A DNA stretch of 37,544 nucleotides from Nostocales cyanobacterium LEGE 12452. Its GTDB lineage: Bacteria; Cyanobacteriota; Cyanobacteriia; Cyanobacteriales; Nostocaceae. A program made the position numbers and the translations under genes. Numbering within the stretch: the first letter of the stretch is position 1; each line of letters starts with the position of its first letter. Of this stretch, positions 33,742 through 37,544 are shown one piece after another. The stretch is taken from contig JADEXV010000051.1 of the NCBI GenBank assembly GCA_015206945.1, forward strand, positions 1 to 37,544. The letters are read 5' to 3'. Under the pieces are notes generated by a model that worked only from the letters and a program-made list of their open reading frames with translations, made no database searches and was not told the origin of the DNA.

Positions 33742-35982
33742 ATGCAGATGGAATCGAAAGTAAACATCCTCCTAGTGGATGATAAACTAGAAAATTTGCT
33801 GGCACTAGAGGCAATCCTAGAAAAACTGGGGGAGAATCTCGTGAGAGCTACTTCTGGGGAAGAAGCTTTGCGGTGTCTGCTGCATCAAGATTTTGCGGTG
33901 ATTTTGCTGGATGTGCAAATGCCTGGGATGGATGGCTTTGAAACTGCTACCTTAATTCGCAATCGGGGGCGATCGCGTCATACTCCAATTATCTTTCTTA
34001 CCGCCTTTAGCACCAGCGACCAAATGCTGTTTAAAGGTTATGCCTTGGGTGCTGTTGATTATCTGCTCAAACCACTAGACCCCAATATTTTGACTTCTAA
34101 AGTCACAGTATTCGTAGAACTATTTAAGAAAACAGAAGCCATCAAGCAACAAACAGCGCAACTGGTAGCTGTGAATACTGAACTCAGGCAAAGTGAAGAA
34201 CGATTCCGATCGCTAAGTACCTGCTCACCCGTTGGCATTTTTGAAACTGATACCGAAGGCAACTGTAAATATACTAATCCCCGCTATCAAGCAATTTGTG
34301 GCTTGAAAGCCGCAGAGAGTTTAGAGAAGAGATGGCTGGAATCTGTTCATCCAGAAGATAGAGAACGAGCGATCGCTAGTTGGTCTGCTTACATTTGTGA
34401 AGGTCGGGAATACTCAGAAGAATTTCGTTTTCAAGCTGCTCACGGTAATATTCGTTGGGTTCAAGTTCGCTCATCACCCATGCTTTCCAGTCAAGGAGAC
34501 TTGTTAGGTTATGTAGGCACTCTTGAAGATATTACGGAACGCAAGCAAGCAGAAGAAGTCCGCGCTCAAGTGATTCGAGAACAAACGGCAAGACACGAAG
34601 CAGAAGCTGCGAATCGGATGAAAGATGAGTTTCTAGCTGTTCTCTCCCACGAACTGCGCACGCCTTTAACCTCAATGCTCGGCTGGTCAAAAATCCTCCG
34701 CGCCAAGAAACTTGACGAAAAAGCCACTTCCCGCGCTTTGGAGGCGATCGAACGCAACGCCATATCTCAGATGCAACTAATTGAGGATATCTTGGACGTA
34801 TCCCGGATTATCCGCGGTCAGTTGCGGTTAAACGTATCGGCAGTGAATCTGCTCACAGTCATGGAGGCGGCATTAGAGGCAGTTCGTCCCCTAGCAGAAC
34901 CGAAAGATATTCAATTAAGTACTGTGCTGGATACTTCGATCGGGTCAGTCTATGGCGATCCAGCTCGTCTACAGCAAATTGTCTGGAACCTACTAACTAA
35001 TGCGATAAAGTTTACCCCTAAAGGTGGCAGGGTAGAAGTCAGACTGTCAAAGCATTTTGGATTACCGATTTCAGATTTACCTGCGGAGCGCTACGCGAAC
35101 GTTGTGAGTACTACTTCCACAAGCCTCAGTGTAACCCAATCGAACAATTTTGGATTGGAATCTCATGGTGAAAATTTAGACTCTTCAAAAATTGAAGAAA
35201 GCAATAATCTAAAATCCGTCTTGGAAAATTCTGATGGTCGGGAGTCGAGCCTTAAACTTTCCACACAATCTCAAAATTTAAAATCCCAGTACGCCCAAAT
35301 TCAAGTTATCGATACAGGCATTGGTATCAGTTCCGAATTTTTACCCAAAGTATTTGAGCGTTTTCGGCAAGCAGACAGCACCACAACGCGATCGCACAAT
35401 GGATTAGGACTAGGATTAGCGATCGTCCGTCATCTAGTAGAACTACACAAGGGGACAATTTTTGCCCAAAGTTTAGGCACTGGGCAAGGAGCCACCTTTA
35501 CTGTGAGACTACCACTGCTACAAGACAATAGGGGGAATAGAGAAGCAACAGGAAAAAGTTCCTCTCCTGTAGCATCTACGGCCCTTGCTGGATTAAGAGT
35601 GTTAGTTGTAGATGATGAAGCAGATACCCGTAACTTTCTCAGTTTTATGTTTGAGGAGTATGGGGCTTTTGCCACTGCGGTAGCATCGGTTGATGAAGCA
35701 CTTGCAGTACTTGAACAAGCAAAACCAGATATCCTGATTAGCGACATTGGTATGTCAGGGCAAGATGGTTATACACTGATTCGGAAACTCCGCTCTTTAG
35801 AACCAGAAAAAGGCGGACGCATCCCCGCGATCGCTTTAACAGCATACACGCGAGAGGAAGACCGCTTGGAAGCTCTAAGAGCAGGGTTTCAGCAGCATTT
35901 ATCTAAGCCAATTGACCCCAATAAGTTGATTTCTGCGGTTGTCAATGTATTAGAACTGCCTATTGAAGTTCCAGTGAGTTGA
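33742..35982 (+). CDS. Hybrid sensor histidine kinase REC-PAS-HisKA-HATPase-REC
   Basis: From ATG 33742 it has 746 residues; a longer frame to 33694 overlaps cheB and is not preferred. The order is: receiver 1 (about 4-125, phospho-acceptor D57 in VILLDVQMPG), coiled linker, PAS/PAC (about 154-269, ending DITERKQAE), and HisKA with H303 (AVLSHELRTP). The HATPase has N-box WNLLTNAIKF, D524 in IDTGIGI and GLGLGLAIV. Receiver 2 follows (about 617-740, D668 in LISDIGMSG). There is no membrane segment, so it is a soluble kinase. The ATPase domain has about 75 extra residues between N-box and G1-box, derived from repeat-like DNA. It lies 4 nt after cheB, so the two are surely co-transcribed. Confidence 0.93.
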   Translation: MQMESKVNILLVDDKLENLLALEAILEKLGENLVRATSGEEALRCLLHQDFAVILLDVQMPGMDGFETATLIRNRGRSRHTPIIFLTAFSTSDQMLFKGYALGAVDYLLKPLDPNILTSKVTVFVELFKKTEAIKQQTAQLVAVNTELRQSEERFRSLSTCSPVGIFETDTEGNCKYTNPRYQAICGLKAAESLEKRWLESVHPEDRERAIASWSAYICEGREYSEEFRFQAAHGNIRWVQVRSSPMLSSQGDLLGYVGTLEDITERKQAEEVRAQVIREQTARHEAEAANRMKDEFLAVLSHELRTPLTSMLGWSKILRAKKLDEKATSRALEAIERNAISQMQLIEDILDVSRIIRGQLRLNVSAVNLLTVMEAALEAVRPLAEPKDIQLSTVLDTSIGSVYGDPARLQQIVWNLLTNAIKFTPKGGRVEVRLSKHFGLPISDLPAERYANVVSTTSTSLSVTQSNNFGLESHGENLDSSKIEESNNLKSVLENSDGRESSLKLSTQSQNLKSQYAQIQVIDTGIGISSEFLPKVFERFRQADSTTTRSHNGLGLGLAIVRHLVELHKGTIFAQSLGTGQGATFTVRLPLLQDNRGNREATGKSSSPVASTALAGLRVLVVDDEADTRNFLSFMFEEYGAFATAVASVDEALAVLEQAKPDILISDIGMSGQDGYTLIRKLRSLEPEKGGRIPAIALTAYTREEDRLEALRAGFQQHLSKPIDPNKLISAVVNVLELPIEVPVS
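35056..35292 (+). repeat. Repeat-derived insertion inside the kinase ATPase domain
   Basis: The segment between VRLSK and YAQIQVIDTG of the kinase has no match to the HATPase fold. Its first part (35080-35100, cctgcggagcgctacgcgaa) is a copy of the dispersed repeat found between genes in this window. Later parts (ttttggattggaatc near 35150, aatctaaaatccg near 35205, and caaaatttaaaatccc near 35272) resemble the tggattttggatt/aatctaaaatc intergenic repeats also seen at 29521-29625. The frame stays open throughout. Confidence 0.65.
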
Positions 35983-36067
35983 TTTGCACTGCGGAGTGGG
36001 AGCAGGAAAGCAGGGAAGAATCAGTAGTAGTAAGTCTTTCTCCTCTGCCCCTCTGCCCAATCCCCAA

Positions 36068-36439
36068 TTAAGACGAAGTTAGGGCATGTTTTTTCAGTTC
36101 GTCTAGAGAAACCACTTCCAAAGCTCTAGCATGGGTTGCTGAAAGTATGACGGGTGGAGCGACGCCAGCTTCTAGAGCTTCTTGCCAGCGAGAAGCACAC
36201 AAACACCAGCGATCGCCAGGCTTCAATCCAGGAAAATTAAAATCAGGAACAGGTGTGCTGAGGTCGTTCCCTTGTGATTTGGTAAACTCCAGAAATTCTG
36301 ATGTCACTTGGGCACATACGACATGCGACCCGAAATCTTGACCACCTGTACGACAAAAACCGTCGCGGTAAAACCCAGTCACGGGAGAAGTACAGCAAAC
36401 CTCTAGGTTTCCATCGATTACATTTTTAGCGTCTGTCAT
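36068..36439 (-). CDS. DUF2237 family protein
   Basis: This 123-residue protein matches the conserved DUF2237 pattern along its whole length: NVIDGNLEVCCTSPVTGFYR near the start, then GFCRTGGQDFGSHVVCAQVT, GNDLSTPVPDFNFPGLKPGD, and RWCLCASRWQEALEAGVAPP near the end. Conserved cysteines (C15, C16, C29, C42, C79, C81 by my count) suggest a metal or redox site, but no function is established for the family. The start MTDAKNVIDGN is the only ATG before the conserved region. It is a single minus-strand gene, convergent with the hybrid kinase gene (85-bp spacer), and its own upstream region faces psbA. Confidence 0.9.
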   Translation of the reverse strand: MTDAKNVIDGNLEVCCTSPVTGFYRDGFCRTGGQDFGSHVVCAQVTSEFLEFTKSQGNDLSTPVPDFNFPGLKPGDRWCLCASRWQEALEAGVAPPVILSATHARALEVVSLDELKKHALTSS

Positions 36440-36625
36440 CGTTAATTCGTTGTACTTGATTTTTCCACTTGATATAAGCTTATATTTATTGTCAATTTCC
36501 TGGTTGAATAAAAATCGCGATCGCTAATTAATTCCCAAAAGCAGGGAATGCTAAAATTACTTATCTCAAAATCGTTAAAAATAAATTTCTCAGCAGAATA
36601 TTTAAGAGCGATCGCTCTCAGTTTA

Positions 36626-36661
36626 AATAAAAAATAAAACCCCTAGCTAACTACCAGGGGT
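36626..36661 (-). terminator. Leftward intrinsic terminator with U-tract, no gene feeding it
   Basis: Read on the minus strand, ACCCCT (36661-36656) pairs with AGGGGT (36644-36639) and is followed by TTTATTTTTTATTT. That is a good Rho-independent terminator for leftward transcription. No annotated minus-strand gene lies between it and psbA at 37169. Confidence 0.6.
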
Positions 36662-36750
36662 AATGCAAGTCAGTACTTTTCGCATGGAATGTATCCTACT
36701 CAAATACCATAGCAACCCTGTAATTTACAGATATGCCATTTTGCCAAACA

Positions 36751-36788
36751 AAAAAAGCCCTCAGTGGTAAGCTGAGGGTTAATTTTTT
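36751..36788. terminator. Bidirectional intrinsic terminator
   Basis: CCCTCAG (36758-36764) pairs with CTGAGGG (36772-36778), extendable by a G-T and an A-T pair, around the loop tggtaag. It is flanked by a run of A on the left (36749-36756) and by ttaatttttt on the right, so it could end transcripts in both directions. No annotated gene reads into it from either side. Confidence 0.75.
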
Positions 36789-36876
36789 AGAATAGCGGTA
36801 ATATACAAACTTATTATTCCCAGAGAAGTAAGCAAATAATACTTGTAGCCTCCAACATCAGAATTTCTTGTTCCCT

Positions 36877-36900
36877 TTTCTACGAAAGGCTGCGCGAATA
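36877..36900. repeat. Dispersed repeat fragment upstream of psbA
   Basis: ttctacgaaaggctgcgcga matches the core of the copy at 8404-8440 (ttctctacgagaggctgcgc) with small changes. It is a short degenerate member of the family. Confidence 0.5.
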
Positions 36901-36969
36901 GAGGGTTACTCCCATTCAGCAATCGTAGATATAAAATCAGACACCGATTCTAAAGAGGCATATAACCAG

Positions 36970-36987
36970 ATATGTGATGTCACATAT
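36970..36987. promoter_or_regulatory. 18-bp perfect palindrome upstream of psbA
   Basis: ATATGTGA (36970-36977) and TCACATAT (36980-36987) are perfect inverted arms around TG, 182 bp before the psbA start. The arms resemble CRP half-sites (TGTGA/TCACA) but the spacer is 2 rather than 6 bp, so a CRP-type site is unlikely. It may bind another dimeric regulator. Confidence 0.45.
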
Positions 36988-37036
36988 AAAGATAACTTCG
37001 GCGTATTCCTGCCTCGTTGTTTGCTTTTAAATAAGT

Positions 37037-37061
37037 AAACCTAATGACTTACATCAGGTTT
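37037..37061 (+). promoter_or_regulatory. Inverted repeat near the psbA promoter
   Basis: AAACCT (37037-37042) and AGGTTT (37056-37061) pair, with an inner TGA/TCA pair and a two-base bulge. It lies just upstream of the possible -35 at 37078. It could be an operator, or it could be chance. Confidence 0.3.
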
Positions 37062-37168
37062 ACTGAAGTAATAAAACTTGATTAAAAATTGTAAAGCAGT
37101 GTAAAGTAGTTTCACAGGCAAAGACGAAACCGCCTGATTCATAAATAACTAACCGCACTTATAAAACA

Positions 37169-37544
37169 ATGACAACAACCTTACAACAGCGCTCAAGCGC
37201 TAACGTATGGGATCGATTCTGTGAATGGATCACCAGCACCAATAACCGGATATATATCGGTTGGTTCGGCGTAGTAATGATTCCAACCTTGCTAGCCGCT
37301 ACCGCTTGTTTCGTAATCGCCTTCATCGCTGCTCCTCCAGTAGACATCGATGGAATCCGCGAACCAGTTGCAGGTTCCTTAATTTACGGAAACAACATCA
37401 TCTCTGGTGCAGTAGTACCTTCCTCTAACGCAATCGGTTTGCACTTCTACCCAATTTGGGAAGCAGCTTCCTTAGATGAGTGGTTGTACAACGGCGGTCC
37501 TTACCAATTGGTAATTTTCCACTTCCTGATTGGCGTATTCTGCT
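37169..37544 (+). CDS. psbA: Photosystem II D1 protein, N-terminal part (cut by window edge)
   Basis: The first 125 residues are present, beginning [20 protein letters not shown]. Residues [18 protein letters not shown] and the [20 protein letters not shown] block are invariant D1 sequence. D1 is the reaction-centre subunit that binds the electron carriers and the Mn cluster in the thylakoid membrane. TM1 spans about residues 33-54. The sequence [20 protein letters not shown] and [17 protein letters not shown] look more like the stress/high-light form of Nostoc D1 than the low-light form, but the diagnostic residue 130 (Gln or Glu) lies just beyond the window. The gene is preceded by a spacer with several palindromes. 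Confidence 0.98.
   Translation, partial: MTTTLQQRSSANVWDRFCEWITSTNNRIYIGWFGVVMIPTLLAATACFVIAFIAAPPVDIDGIREPVAGSLIYGNNIISGAVVPSSNAIGLHFYPIWEAASLDEWLYNGGPYQLVIFHFLIGVFC

Larger units (their letters stand above)
36440..37168. other. Spacer upstream of psbA with terminators and palindromes
   Basis: This 729-bp divergent spacer holds no recognised protein gene. From left to right it contains two HIP1 sites, a leftward terminator-type hairpin (36626-36661), a bidirectional terminator-type hairpin (36751-36788), a dispersed-repeat fragment (36877-36900), an 18-bp palindrome (36970-36987) and an inverted repeat (37037-37061). A possible psbA promoter has TTGATT at 37078-37083 and TAAAGT at 37102-37107, a weak match with about 18-bp spacing. 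Confidence 0.6.

Noticed and set aside
36970-36987. CRP/SyCRP1 binding site
   Set aside because: The half-sites look right but the spacer is 2 bp instead of 6, so the geometry does not fit.

Overview
The window reads as chromosome of a filamentous, heterocyst-type cyanobacterium of the Nostoc/Anabaena group. Four things in the sequence support this: very frequent GCGATCGC (HIP1) octamers inside genes, a psbA (photosystem II D1) gene, the C-terminal half of a naturally split, intein-carrying DnaE, and spacers filled with heptanucleotide tandem repeats and other dispersed repeats typical of Nostoc-like genomes. No phage, complete insertion sequence, CRISPR array, tRNA or rRNA was seen.

Layout. 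1-2670 (minus): glyS followed by murD, cut by the window edge. 3195-5807 (plus): a PEP-CTERM surface protein with strong hairpins after it, then a WcaI-like GT4 glycosyltransferase. 5808-6796: a 1 kb repeat-rich spacer. 6797-11720 (plus): an RND efflux adaptor and its AcrB-like permease, followed by a carotenoid oxygenase (11852-13234). 13374-15469 (minus): a CAP-domain lipoprotein and an HGSNAT/NagX-like membrane acyltransferase. 15992-20014 (plus): a 1340-residue surface-type protein made of DUF4347, a beta-sandwich, a parallel beta-helix and five Calx-beta domains. 20309-20773: a membrane-anchored RodZ-like HTH protein whose ribosome binding site lies in a hairpin. 20898-22358 (minus): gatA. 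22709-24061 (plus): dnaE-C with the 36-residue C-intein, followed by a small PD-(D/E)XK-like protein.

24975-29480 (minus) is a terminal oxidase operon in the order DUF2231, DUF2231, ctaC, ctaD, ctaE. Subunit II has lost the CuA ligands, so this is the alternative (ARTO, probably quinol-oxidising) enzyme. In Anabaena the equivalent cox3 cluster is tied to heterocyst respiration. 30262-33099 (plus) is the manganese ABC transporter mntC-mntA-mntB. 33165-35982 (plus) pairs a stand-alone CheB methylesterase with a REC-PAS-HisKA-HATPase-REC hybrid kinase. 36068-36439 (minus) is a DUF2237 protein. The last 730 bp spacer carries two intrinsic-terminator hairpins and an 18-bp palindrome ahead of psbA, which runs off the window end.

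Most genes are recognisable housekeeping or accessory cyanobacterial genes. The less ordinary signals are the DUF4347 domain with a His-Gly/Cys arrangement like clan CD peptidases, the sequestered ribosome binding site at 20264-20308, the orphan nuclease-like gene next to split dnaE, repeat-derived DNA translated inside a histidine kinase ATPase domain, unexplained terminators upstream of psbA, and the two-helix-face direct repeat plus four-codon ORF ahead of mntC.
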